Source: Strigamia acuminata (lineage: Eukaryota > Arthropoda > Chilopoda > Geophilomorpha > Linotaeniidae). From it: DNA of 64,000 nucleotides. Positions 35,801 to 46,078 of this stretch are shown piece after piece (within the stretch, counting starts at the first letter, position 1; each line of letters starts with the position of its first letter). A model generated the notes under the pieces. That model saw only the letters and a list, made by a program, of their open reading frames with translations. It ran no database searches and was not told the DNA's origin. The translations under genes were made by a program, and so were the position numbers. The stretch spans positions 20,453,060 to 20,517,059 of the forward strand of contig OX442314.1 of NCBI GenBank assembly GCA_949358305.1, read 5' to 3'.

Positions 35801-38439
35801 ATATTAGTGAATACAAACGTGAAGTGCTATCAACAGCTTTATTAATTCACCATCGACAATGTCTTCACATACAGCTGTTTTACCAATAAAAGGTTTGCCC
35901 AAGACGCATAATTTGAAAGGTGCAATTGGAAACTCAGGGACTCGTTGTGGTGGTGGGAAAACATACACTTGGTTCAATATTGTGTAAACAATGTGTCCTA
36001 AGATTGACCTTTTCATGTTTATTTGTTCAACATCACAAATTGGAGGAACTTCCCAGTCATTTACTTTATTCTGTGAACACAAAAACAAATGCAACAGCTA
36101 AATCCTTCTTGTATTTAATCACAAATACCATCTCAAATCATATAAATACCACTCTGGATACCGGACTTATGCCATCCGGATAGAACTTAGTCTAAACCAT
36201 CATGGTCTCAACAAAAGGCCACATCCACTGGCGTAGCAAGAAGTCAATGGCCAGTGTGCAAGTTGTCCTTTAGCAAAGTAGTAGCAACATTTATTCAAAA
36301 ATTTACATTTTTTTCATCCTCTGGGCCTTACGGACCTGTGTCAACCGATTGCTACGCCACTGGACATATTTATGGCGGAACTACTGGACGCAAGCAGAAC
36401 CCTGCACTGTAAGGGGCTCACCTCACTTTCGTAAAACAATAACATTTAAATTTAGTTGCGAGTTCTGCCACTGGGACATATACTCTCCGGACTACTTAGC
36501 TTACGCCACTCAATTCCTTTATTTACTTTGTAATCTTGAAATTCAGCCTCATCCAGAGCATTGAGCCTATCCTCCTCACTTTGAATATCTTCAACAGCTA
36601 ATTCCCAAGGTTCATCTAACTGGAGTGGGTCTTCTACTTGACTAAAGAATGGTTTTCCTTGAATAAACAGAACCTTCCATTCCCTCCACAATCTTGGTGG
36701 GATTTTGCTGCAATTATCAAAACATAGCTTTACTTGTGGATATATCTTATCTGTATTTATCATTTGCTCTTACTTTCCAACCAGAGTCAAATGATGAGAT
36801 ACACACGCACTCAAATCAACAATCTGGTTCACAATTTCTAAACAAATTTCATAATGTTTTATCTGACACTGTTCTTTGTGCTTGTTTAAAAGCAACTTGT
36901 GGAACTGCCAGTCACTAGCAATTTGTGCATCTTGATAACTTTTATCCATTTCGCCTCTCCGCATTTCTAAATCCAATGCATTGGCAAATTCCTTTTCTCT
37001 CATAAAAGCCAATTGTTTCGCATGAAGTCTTCGGCTTTCCAAAATAACTGCCTTTTCTTTCCGGATCAGCATTAATTCATTTATCAATTTCTTCTCAAAT
37101 TTCGATTGTCTCAGCATTATCTCAACCATGATTTCTTCGATTTGCTCTCTTTCAGTTCCCTGGAACAGTTGCAGTTGTTCTTCCACAGCTTGATGTTTAC
37201 GCTGCTTTCGCAAGAGTCTTAATTTTATTTCTTCGTGAAGTTGTAATCTGATTCTATCCACATAGTCCTGGTTCCATTTGAAATTTACTTCTGCCATATC
37301 AATTTTCTGATTGGGTTTTTCTGCTTTCATAGCTTGGGCTTTTAATAACCTAGGTCTAAAAATTAAATTCAAAAAATAAATTTTTTTCTTCTTCAATTTA
37401 ATCAAAATTGACCAGACTTTAAAAGAAGACAAACATCTTCAGCAGCTGGTTTCTTATATAACGGCGGTAATTTAGCCTTTTGTTCAAATTCATCAATTTC
37501 AGCATAAGTAGTCTAAAGAATTTAAATTTTATAAGATAAAAAAACAAACGTTAATTCATTTCTTTTTGGTACTTTTGCTTCTTTCTTTTTTTTAGTAAAT
37601 TTTTTAGTTGCCATATAATCTGTCATTTTCACATAGGGTGCCGCCTTGGTTTCTTCCAGTCTGGAATGAAGTATAAACATTACGCAAACAAAAAATCTCA
37701 ATGCAAATCTCACAAACCTGGTAACTTCTTTGGGTACAGTAACAAATTCTTTCAGTCTGTCTGCAATTCTTTGCGACCTTCCTTCCAACAACTTTTTTGT
37801 TTTCTCTTGTCTTTCCACAAGTTTTACATTCAACTGCATATCTCTGGTTGACATCAATTCTTTTAGTCTCCAAGTGGCCTCCACAGAATCAGAAATTGTC
37901 TGCTCAATTTCTCTAATAGCCGCATTCTGCAATTTCTCAATTTGTTCAAGTGCTTACTTAAGAGTTTTTACAGCACATAACATACCCTGTCTTGTTGAAT
38001 CTTAAATTCTCTAGTTGATGCTAGAACTTGTTTGATATGGCACTTCTGGTTCTCTATGTTAACAAACATTTTGTACAACTGTTCGATTATAGTCGATGTT
38101 TTAGCATTTTGTATATCAGAAATAATATCCTCAGTTGTTTTAATCTCCAATTGATCCCACAAAGATTCTAATAAACTAAAATTTTTCTTTACACTTTCGA
38201 CGTCTGCAAAGTCCGTGAACTCGTCCACATTGTCAATTAAGCCATATCTCCAAAATATTTGCGCAAATAAATAGCCAGTGCTGAAATCTTGTCCGATTGT
38301 GCCGTATTCTAGAATAACAATAAAATAAAATAGGATACTAATTTTTATAAATAATTAGACACATCAATTATAGTTTCTTGCCTATAAACTTGGACAACTT
38401 TACTTCATAGTTCAACCATTTACAAATTATTCCAGCCAT
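29835..38439 (-). CDS. SPEF2: Sperm flagellar protein 2 (SPEF2/KPL2)
   Basis: Very large multi-exon gene. The start, MAGIICKWLNYEVKLSKF at 38439, is the N-terminal CH-like domain of SPEF2. It is followed by long Lys/Glu-rich coiled coils (for example KQRKHQAVEEQLQLFQG), an adenylate-kinase-like P-loop segment (FKLCVLGKPFIGKTAVCED at about 35900, Walker A GKPFIGKT), and many C-terminal exons of helical sequence. SPEF2 is a central-pair protein needed for sperm flagella, motile cilia and cargo transport in the manchette. Introns are mostly under 100 bases, except one of about 1.38 kb enlarged by a foldback element (31301-32593). The last exon can end at 29835 if a 70-base intron is removed, or at 29839 if it is retained. 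Confidence 0.88.
31301..32593. mobile_element. Foldback transposon, CAGCTG-rich palindrome
   Basis: The element begins GGGATGGACTAATCGGCAGC and ends with its reverse complement GCTGCCGATTAGTCCATCCC. It is flanked by identical 9-base duplications GCATTCTAA (31292-31300 and 32594-32602). Both arms consist of imperfect tandem units of about 22-26 bases, such as CAGCTGCCGGCCCAAAACCG, in opposite orientation. They hold roughly 45 CAGCTG hexamers by hand count. The centre (about 31790-31985) is an AT-rich tract of ATGAAATACTACAA-type repeats. No transposase is present. A 9-base duplication with long inverted repeats is typical of Mutator-like foldback elements, but the superfamily is an inference. 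Confidence 0.9.
34701..34871. repeat. Short inverted repeat in a SPEF2 intron
   Basis: CACTACTAGGTACTAGGCAC at 34701-34720 is matched in inverted form by GTGCCTAGTAGTG at 34859-34871, spanning about 170 bases. The segment makes up half of one of the longer SPEF2 introns (about 34605-34951) and has no coding capacity. It may be a small MITE; I could not define target-site duplications. Confidence 0.35.
36225..36364. mobile_element. Short MITE in a SPEF2 intron, hAT-like ends
   Basis: CCACTGGCGTAGCAA (from 36225) and its exact reverse complement TTGCTACGCCACTGG (ending 36363) bracket about 140 bases. Many hAT elements begin with CAGTGGCGTAGC-like termini, so a non-autonomous hAT relic is plausible. 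A further CCACTG...CGCCACT fragment near 36470-36510 may be related. No target-site duplication is clear. Confidence 0.5.
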
Positions 38440-38782
38440 TTTAATCAATCTAAAAGTCAGATACACACATTTAACTTACGGAGACATATTGTTTTGAATG
38501 TTGCGTAGCAACAACTCTCCTCACTGTTAAGTAACGTACCGTAACTTGTATCCAACATGGAGTTTCACCTCAGAATAAAGACAAGCTAAAAATCCCACAA
38601 TATGTCTTTATTCTGAGGCAATATAGCACAAAAAAATTGTTTAAATTTTGGTTTGGCTTTCAAAAAATATAACCAGCCATTATACGAAAATTTCTATCAC
38701 ATTCTATTTTTTGTGTTTATTATAATCTACTTAGTTTTATTCTATTTATTTTACACTTCCGATTTATTTGAAAACGAAAAAT
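38440..38782. promoter_or_regulatory. Divergent promoter of SPEF2 and SPATA6-like, with X-box
   Basis: 343 bases separate two opposed start codons of sperm-flagellum genes. The palindromic GTTGCGTAGCAAC at 38500-38512, 61 bases upstream of the SPEF2 ATG, has both half-sites of an RFX X-box (GTTGC and GCAAC), with one deviation from the strict consensus. An imperfect inverted repeat occurs around CTCAGAATAAAGACA (near 38570) and GTCTTTATTCTGAG (near 38604). The SPATA6 side is AT-rich. One element could serve both genes. Confidence 0.6.
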
Positions 38783-40128
38783 ATGCCCCGTAAAGGATTG
38801 AAAGTGACGGCTGAAGTCTGCGTATCAGCAGTACGTCTTTTATTACATAACATAACGGCAAAATTAATTTATGAGCTTTTCTAAAAAGGTTTCCTGCCCG
38901 GGAGTTAGACTCCCTTTAGAACATGACGTGTTTCTCAGTATTTGTTTACTCGGTCATCATGTCCACACAAGGTCTAGCCCTCCGATTTTTCCTTTAATTT
39001 TTAAAGAAAAAATTAAGTTTATCAAGGTAAAACTAAAAATTAAAAAACTAAAAAAAAAAAATAATAATTAAACGTTATTAAACAGACATTCCCATGTTGT
39101 TCGGATGTTCAACAACTAGATCAAGCTTTAAGAGGTACAACATTGAACAGATAATTTTCATCGGCAGCTAATTGATATTCCTTGCAGATGATGCTGTTGT
39201 ATTAGAGTTGGTTCGGGATGACCGAATGTGTAACAAAATGGTTGTTTTGGCAATTTTTGAAACTTGCGCTCAGAATTTCCTATTCCCGATGCAAGGACTA
39301 CGTCCAACTTATTCGTGCTCCGATAATGAAATAATCCTAGATCCAACAAATGACTTTCCGGTAAGAATAATTCTATTCCAATGCAATGGAAATTAATCAC
39401 CGCATATACATGCACAGGGCGTGATCGGACCTAAAGTCGAATTTTCCACTCTAACAACAATCAAAGAAACTACGTGTCCTGAACTGGATTGTCTCAAAGA
39501 TAGAGTCATTCAAATTGACGAATGCGTAAGTGTGAAATACAAAAGTTTCCATTCCTTACCTAAAATGGATCCTAATAAAACAGAGACGTCCGTGCAAAAT
39601 CTCTTCTCCGTTGTGCCCAGCGCCCTGTCCAGCTCCGTGTACAACCCCGTGCACGACTCCGTGCACAACTCCGTGTACACCTAGATGTATGCCGTGTCCA
39701 TCTCCTTGTCCTCCCCCATGCGCTCCGCCTTGTTCACCATGTCCGCCGTTATCTCCACCCTGCTACAGAAGAGAGACAATATGCTGTCCTCCACTCCTCA
39801 AATCCTACAGAAGAGGTAAAGTTTGTTAATATCCAAACAAACTTACACGTTTGATTTATTGTTTCAGACTTCTGCTCGTCGTGTATGAGTGATTGCTGCA
39901 CTTGTCAACCAAGGCTTTCGCCAAGGCCGTGTCTGCGGCCATGTACTCCACCAAGATGTTCTCCAAACCGCTGTCCTCGCCCGTGTACTCGCCCATGTCC
40001 AACGCCGTGCCCACCGTTGTGTCAATCCGATGTAATTTTTATTTTATTTATTAAGTTAACAGTCAGTTTGATTTCCTTTCCCACAGCTTTGCTCATCGGA
40101 CGATGATGATAGTCAGGACGGTAACTGA
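38783..40128 (+). CDS. SPATA6: SPATA6-like sperm protein with Cys-Pro-rich tail
   Basis: Exon 1 encodes MPRKGLKVTAEVCVSA. Splicing to 38889 gives the SPATA6 N-terminal domain: VSCPGVRLPLEHDVFLSICL, SPPIFPLIFKEKIKFIKTFP, LELVRDDRMCNKMVVLAIFE, GVIGPKVEFSTLTTIKETT. In mammals SPATA6 is required for the sperm connecting piece. A 58-base intron (39526-39583, GTAAGT...ACAG) joins IDEC in frame to a repeat of Cys-Pro triplets: CPAPCPAPCTTPCTTPCTTP, then CPSPCPPPCAPPCSPCPP. Another exon continues RPCLRPCTPPRCSPNRCPRP, and the last (40087-40128) reads LCSSDDDDSQDGN. The tail resembles Cys-Pro-rich sperm outer-fibre or Mst-type proteins. An alternative 3' end runs to 40499. Confidence 0.85.
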
Positions 40129-40324
40129 GTGATTCAGTGAAATATAATAATTTATTTATAAAAATCCTTTTTTTTTTTTTTTTTTTTAAATTTGGTTTTA
40201 TCTTTGAGTTAATAAAATGAAAAGGAAAGAAATTTTCTTGAAATGATTTTTTACTAATGGAAATTGGAATAAATATTGAGCTTTACAAGTTTTTTTCAAT
40301 TTTCTTTGAAATTTCTTCTTTTAG

Positions 40325-40499
40325 ATCTGTGGATTGCCATGTTATGATTCAAATTGTCGAAATTCAGATTGTCAAAGACTAAGGTAAATAAGTCAGATAA
40401 AAATCGTGTTTTTTTTTTATATAAAACAATAATTTGTTATTTCTTATTTAAAGTTACATTCATGTGGATGCTCCTCAGTGTTCTCCGTCCTACTGTTAA
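40325..40499 (+). other. Candidate alternative last exons of the SPATA6-like gene
   Basis: Two segments look coding and spliced. 40325-40383 (after TTTTAG, before GTAAAT) reads ICGLPCYDSNCRNSDCQRL. 40454-40499 (after TTTAAAG) continues SYIHVDAPQCSPSYC then stop. Both are Cys-rich and share one frame through the join. They fit phase 0 and so could follow ...LCQSD directly, replacing the DDDDSQDGN exon. Joined after that exon at its GTAACT, the frame would stop early. No transcript evidence is available. Confidence 0.5.
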
Positions 40500-40664
40500 A
40501 CATATTTTTCGTTTTCTAATTTTTTTTTTTTAAATTGTTTGTTCCGAATCAACTAAATTTGTAAGAAGGCTATAAATTCTAATCGGCCAACCAAAAAAAA
40601 ATTGAAAAAAATTGAAAAAATAAAAGAAATAAAAATAGAAAAAAAACCAAAACCTTGTATAATT

Positions 40665-41084
40665 CTACAATTTCTTGCTAATTTTTAAATATTTGTGAAA
40701 ATCGATCGAATCTTCGATGTCGTCTTCGACAACGATTTTCTCTTTGGGTTTCTTCTTTTTAAGGCGAATCATCTGCTCACTCGCAGATATCGAATTCAAA
40801 TCAAATGGCAGCTAGAACAAAATAAATAAACAAATAAATAAATAACTAAATTCATAAATAGTGCAGTTTATGCACACCTTGATTATTTTGCGAGGTTCGT
40901 GGTATCTAATTTTAATTGTTGCTCCATTAGGGTACACTAAAACAGTCGGATACATTCGTGTATAAACATGTCGACCAATTTTCGCTATTGAGCTCCGGTT
41001 GGAATTCCATCTCTTGCACGATTCTGAACAGAATCCCGGCGTGAAGTAACATGACTTAGTCAAAGTACGTAATATTGCTAACAT
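40665..41084 (-). CDS. mRpL55: Mitochondrial ribosomal protein bL55m/mRpL55
   Basis: Two exons. The N-terminus MLAILRTLTKSCYFTPGF is presequence-like, followed by SNRSSIAKIGRHVYTRMYPT and the family signature VYPNGATIKIRYHEPRKIIK. Exon 2 (after a 65-base intron) gives LPFDLNSISASEQMIRLKKK and a Lys-rich end with DDIEDSIDFHKYLKISKKL. Length near 120 residues fits metazoan mL55, a component of the mitochondrial large ribosomal subunit. The in-frame ATG at 41084 is chosen; an upstream GTG would only add four residues. It is convergent with SPATA6-like and head-to-head with cystinosin. Confidence 0.9.
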
Positions 41085-41513
41085 TTCTTCGTATTTCACT
41101 TCACAATTCTTATACTTCCTCCCTCACGCCGTCTTCAGAAGCAAAATCAAACTTCTTACAGGATATGATGTCAATTTGTGTATATTTTACCCCCTCTTGC
41201 GAGAATTCTTTGAAATAGGTTTTATTTGTTGTTGTTACACATAGTCACGTGAATTCAGCTCATAACGAGGACATCACCGACGAACTTGACTGCTTTTATA
41301 AAACGTTAGTTGCATTATACAGCGTTGATCTGTGTCATAGGTGTCAGCTGATAATTATAGGCCAGCACGCACGTGCTGTATTTTTTCGGACAATGAGTCA
41401 GAGAGAGACTAAATTTTCATAAAAAAAAACAACAAAATAAAGGTAAGAGTTGCGGTTAACACGACTCAAAAACGGAAATTTTAATGGAATAATTAATTCA
41501 ACAGACGCAGAAA
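41085..41513. promoter_or_regulatory. Divergent promoter of mRpL55 and cystinosin, CLEAR-like E-box
   Basis: GTCACGTGA at 41244-41252 (followed by A) matches nine of ten bases of the CLEAR element GTCACGTGAC, which MITF/TFEB factors bind in lysosomal gene promoters. A second CACGTG core occurs in GCACGCACGTGCTG near 41370. Both lie within 280 bases of the cystinosin ATG. The region is otherwise unremarkable and non-coding. Confidence 0.6.
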
Positions 41514-43210
41514 ATGCTCCACCGGTTATTTTTGACTTTAGTCTGCACTTGTATAATTTACAATACAGGTAAAATAAGTGTGAGTTAAAATGGTCGTCCA
41601 GAAATTTATTGAATAAATTTTCAGGTGCTGAAGTGCACGAAAACGAGACTGTGATCGTTAAATTTGAGCCGTTCGAATTGAAATTAGAAGTTGGATACGA
41701 AAATAAATTCCAAATTGTTCTAGAGTGAGTTGTCAATAAAATTTTTGTGAATAACAAATGTAATTTAAATTTTTAACTCAATTACAGGTCAGAATTATTG
41801 CATCCTATTTTCCTAACATTAAGTGAAGACGAAAAAAATGTAATTGATTTACCGATTAAAAATTTCACTTTAAGTGGATCGAAGGAAGTTAGTGTGACGG
41901 GTATTAAAGCTGGACATGTCACAGTTACCGGCGTGGCCAAAAATTCGACGTATTTTCAAGTGAAGTATGTATACAAGCTTAACAAAAATTTGTTGAAATA
42001 AAAATTCACCGACTCAAATTTCTATTTGTAGCACTGAAAATGCATTCATAACCATTGACGTATGCGAAAGTCTTTCATTAGACGTAGTCAGTTCAGTAAT
42101 TGGCTGGATTTATTTCGCCGCTTGGACTTTTTCATTTTATCCCCAGATGTGGGAGAATTACAAAAGAAAGAGGTAAAACTTGTATCTTTCTGCTAGACAA
42201 AAGTAATTTTTGTTCTTTTTTAACATTTTATTTTAGTGTGATTGGACTTAACTTTGATTTTCTCGTTCTTAACTTCGTGGGTTTTACTTGTTACGGTGTA
42301 TTTAACATTGGTTTGTTTTGGATTCCATTAATAAAGGTGTTATATTATCATTGTTATTATTGTTTAACAATCTAATTTCATATTCATTTTTTTAAATCAA
42401 GGAACAATACTTTGACAAGTATCCGAATAGTCACGTGAATCCAATTCAAATAAATGACATTGCATTTTCTGTACATGCTGTGATTGCTACTTTTGCAACT
42501 ATACTTCAGACGTTTATATATGAGGTATTGAAATGAGTTGTACACTATTTATTGTTTAGATTTAGAATTTACATTTTAACAAAGTAATAAAATGTTAATT
42601 TGATTTGTAGAGAGGTGACCAAAAAGTGTCAAAAACATGCATAGGAATTTTGGCAGCCATAATCGCGTTTTTGCTAATTTGTTTAATTATATCCATTTTG
42701 AATGTGATCAAATGGTTAGAATATTTATATTTTATATCGTACGTTAAATTAGCTATTACATTAATCAAATATTGTCCTCAGGTATGTACGAATATTAAAT
42801 GTAAGAAATGGAAAATGTTTATATAAAATTATGTTTTAGGCTTACTTTAATTATCGAAGAAAAAGTACCGTTGGTTGGAGTATTGGAAACGTATTGATGG
42901 ATTTTACTGGAGGTTTATTTAGTATCGTACAAATGTTTATTATAGCGTATAATTATTGTAAGTTTGTGATGAGGCTCGAGAACGAGTATTTTTTGTTTTA
43001 ATGGCGTGTTTTTATTTTACAGCCGATTGGTTTTCTGTGTTCGGTGATCCAACTAAATTCGGTTTAGGATTTTTCTCTATATTATTTGACATCTTGTTTA
43101 TCGTTCAACATTATTGTTTATACCGAAAAACGGACGAAACTAGAAACTTGATCACCCCTGACGAATCTACACATAATTATTCTAATGAATCACTTAGCAA
43201 TGAGGCATAA
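41514..43210 (+). CDS. CTNS: Cystinosin, lysosomal cystine/H+ symporter (copy 1)
   Basis: A signal peptide ([20 protein letters not shown]) and an N-glycosylated luminal domain (NETV, NFTL, NSTY) precede seven predicted membrane helices. Both PQ-loops are present: [20 protein letters not shown] and [40 protein letters not shown] follows, with the acidic residue of the proton pathway retained. [12 protein letters not shown], also conserved, is intact. Cystinosin exports cystine from lysosomes. The human GYDQL sorting signal is not seen; the tail ends [14 protein letters not shown]. At least eight exons with short introns. Paralogous copy directly downstream in the same orientation. Confidence 0.95.
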
Positions 43211-43516
43211 CTTAGCATAATTTATACATTTTTAACTTATTTTCTGACTATTTTTTTTGTTTTTCTATTTTTTTTCACTTAATTATTGACTGTAATTCAC
43301 ATTTACATTTTACTATCTTGTGTATCATATTTAAAAATTAAAAAAGTGTTGACGTCAAATTACGTATTGCGTGTTGAAATATCTTGATTGTGATTGAGTC
43401 ATGAAACTGGAGTAATAGATGAGTGACATATAGCTGATAAATTATCTGGTGATATAATTATTAAATATAATGAACAACTTGATTAAAGAGTGTTCACTTG
43501 CCATTAATTAGAGACA
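43211..43516. promoter_or_regulatory. Spacer and promoter of cystinosin copy 2
   Basis: The spacer holds a full palindromic CRE, TGACGTCA (43350-43357), and an AP-1-like TGAGTCA (43394-43400). No CACGTG E-box was found, in contrast to copy 1. The 3' end of copy 1 is probably served by an AT-rich signal at 43310-43345. Confidence 0.45.
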
Positions 43517-45320
43517 ATGCAAGCCTTACATATTTTATTTACTTTGGCTCTCTTTAATTTATCAAATGGTAGGTGATTTTATATTATCAGAAATATCAAT
43601 TTTCTAAAATTCTAAATTTCAATTATTTTTCATTTTTAGCTGAATATGGCACAATTTTACTATTTGAACCAGCAAGTTTAGGTGTTTTATTGGGAACCAA
43701 TACAACATTTACAACTAAATTGATGTAATAATTGTATTTAAATAATTGCATTTACGTTTGGGGCCTAATTTTAATTTTGTGTGTTTGCTTTTTATTATTC
43801 TTGCAGGCTCGTGAACGCCACAGATGAAGCAACGAGTAAAAACTTTTTAGTAATACTTCAACCAGATAGAAAGGAAATTGTTTTGAATCCACATGAATTA
43901 AATTTTACCTTTGATTCCAACACATCAAACGTCAAACAAGTGCAATTAATTCCTAATCGGTGTGGATATACGGAGATAATTGCAACAAACGCATCACAAA
44001 TCGACAAGTTAGTACCAATTGAATTTAATAAAATAATTTTAATTTTAATCCCTATTTGGGTAATTTATTAAAATTTCTTTATACAATTTTAGTGTCGAAG
44101 AGGCCTTTCTTAGAGTGACAGTTTACAGATTTGAGGAAATTAGATGGGCCATAGAGATTGTTGGTTGGATTTATTTTCTGGCTTGGTCGTTGTCATTTTA
44201 TCCTCAAGTATACACAAATTTCAAACGAAAAAGGTAACGCATTACTCGCTGATAGTATTCATTCATGGACCCAATAATTATTAAATTAATTAAAATTAAA
44301 AATTAAATTAATTATTATTATTAACAATTATTGGGTCCGTGATTTATTATTTCTTTAATTTCTTATATTTTTTTCTATTTTTAGTGTTGTTGGATTTAAT
44401 TTTGATTATGTTGCGCTCAATTTTGTTGGTCACACATCTTACTGCATTTTTAACGTAGGATTAAAATATTTCGAATTTTTCCAAGTAATTTATTTAATAT
44501 TCCAAAATTTTGCAGTCGCAATATCTTAACTTATTTTGTAAAACAGACCCCATACTTCAGTAAACATCCACACGGAGTCAACCCAGTGCAACTAAATGAT
44601 GTCTTATTTTCATGCCATGCTGTTTTTGCAACAATTATCCATATCGTTCAATGCATTATATACGAGGTAACTTATTAAATATTAAACGAACAATCGATCA
44701 AATGTTTACCTGTTTTTTTTTTCCAGAAAGGAGGTCAAAAAATTTCGAAAATTTGCATTGCCCTTCTTGCTCTCATATTCGTTGTCGTTATGATTGGATT
44801 AATATTGGCGATTGTCAATGTGCACGATTATTTATCATTTCTGTATTTCTTCTCTTACATAAAATTAGCAATTACCTTTCTCAAATACTGTCCTCAGGTA
44901 ATTATCCATATACGACTGCGAATTTAAATTAATTAATTTTTAATGATTTTTATAGGCCTATCAAAACTGGAAAAGCAAAAGTACTCGTGGATGGAGTATT
45001 GGCTATGTATACTTGGATATACTTGGTGGATTCAATAGTATTGTCCAAATGATATTGATTTCCTATAATTTCGGTAGGTGAAATGAATAGGTGAAGAGTA
45101 AACTATTATGAAATTGAAAGTTCCTTCATTTTTTTTAACAGATGACTGGGAATCCCTTTACGGTGATGTCGGCAAACTAGGACTAGGCGCGATATCTGTT
45201 CTATTTGACTTTTTGTTTTTCTTCCAACATTACATCCTGTACAAAGACAACAAAGACAACAAAGACAAGACGAAATCGGAAGTTGGCTTTGTGTTGGACG
45301 GCCAGTTAACGCACATTTGA
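43517..45320 (+). CDS. Cystinosin paralogue (copy 2)
   Basis: Same architecture as copy 1: signal peptide [18 protein letters not shown], a luminal domain with several N-x-S/T sites, and PQ-loops [20 protein letters not shown] and [20 protein letters not shown]. The last PQ region reads [20 protein letters not shown], so the key Asp is kept while the FTGG of copy 1 and vertebrates becomes [16 protein letters not shown] is conserved. The C-terminus has NKDNKDKTK repeats and ends DGQLTHI. Intron positions mirror copy 1, so this is a tandem gene duplication; the divergence suggests it is not recent. Transport substrate is presumably cystine but could have shifted. Confidence 0.9.
44267..44338. 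repeat. Hairpin palindrome in a cystinosin copy 2 intron
   Basis: GGACCCAATAATTATTAA at 44267 is matched in inverted orientation by TTAACAATTATTGGGTCC ending at 44338, with an A/T-only loop between. The 72-base segment could fold into a long hairpin and looks like a tiny palindromic MITE. It lies wholly within an intron. Confidence 0.6.
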
Positions 45321-46078
45321 CAAATGTTTTAGTCAATTTTTGTTTATTATTATTTTTTCTCCTCGTTTTAATTCACAATGATAATGATATACCGGTACTA
45401 ACAATAGAGAAAAATGAAAAATACATTTCTGAACTATACACAAAAGAAAATGAGTATTGAATTCTAATTTCATTATTGAAAGGAATGTAGTTTCACATCG
45501 TTTTTTTTGTCTTTTTTTATACAAAAGTTAATAAGTGTTTAAAGCTTTGCAACCAAAAAAAGATAAGTCAAAAAGGTTAGCACACAGTAGGCGGAAGGTA
45601 CAATTTAATGCATCAATTTGGCACCATTCTCGAAATACATGATAATTACAATTTATCTAAATCGTTACTTTGTTTCGTTTCAATCTAATGTTTAAAAAGT
45701 TTTAAGAAATTTCTCATTTTAGCTGATTATTTTGTATAAAAACGGTTCTCAAAAACTAGAAAAAGCTTATACAAAAGAACGAGACAATTATATTTGAAAG
45801 GGAATTGATTGGAGGAAAAATGAATCGAGCGCACACACGCAGCTAAGAAGCCACCAGAAAGTAAAAAAAAATAATAATAATATTTATATATAAAAGATGA
45901 AAATATATCTGATATTTCCAACACTTGAAGTTAAATAAATGTCTTTTATATTATCTCCACATCAAAACATGAAAAACCTACTATAAAGATATGTACAAAA
46001 GAATGAAGCGATTCCAATACCGTTAAAACTTCTTAGATGTTCCCAGCGCAAAATCGTTTAATTACTAAACCAGTCTAG
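45321..46078. other. Convergent 3' flanks of cystinosin copy 2 and Ptp69D
   Basis: About 760 bases between two stop codons, AT-rich, with no gene found. It probably holds both 3' UTRs. A short GC-richer stretch at 45805-45860 has no recognisable content. Confidence 0.5.

Noticed and set aside
39421..39684. Continuous SPATA6 frame through 39526-39684
   Set aside because: It ignores a consensus GTAAGT donor at 39526; removing 39526-39583 places the downstream Cys-Pro repeat in frame, which is a better explanation.
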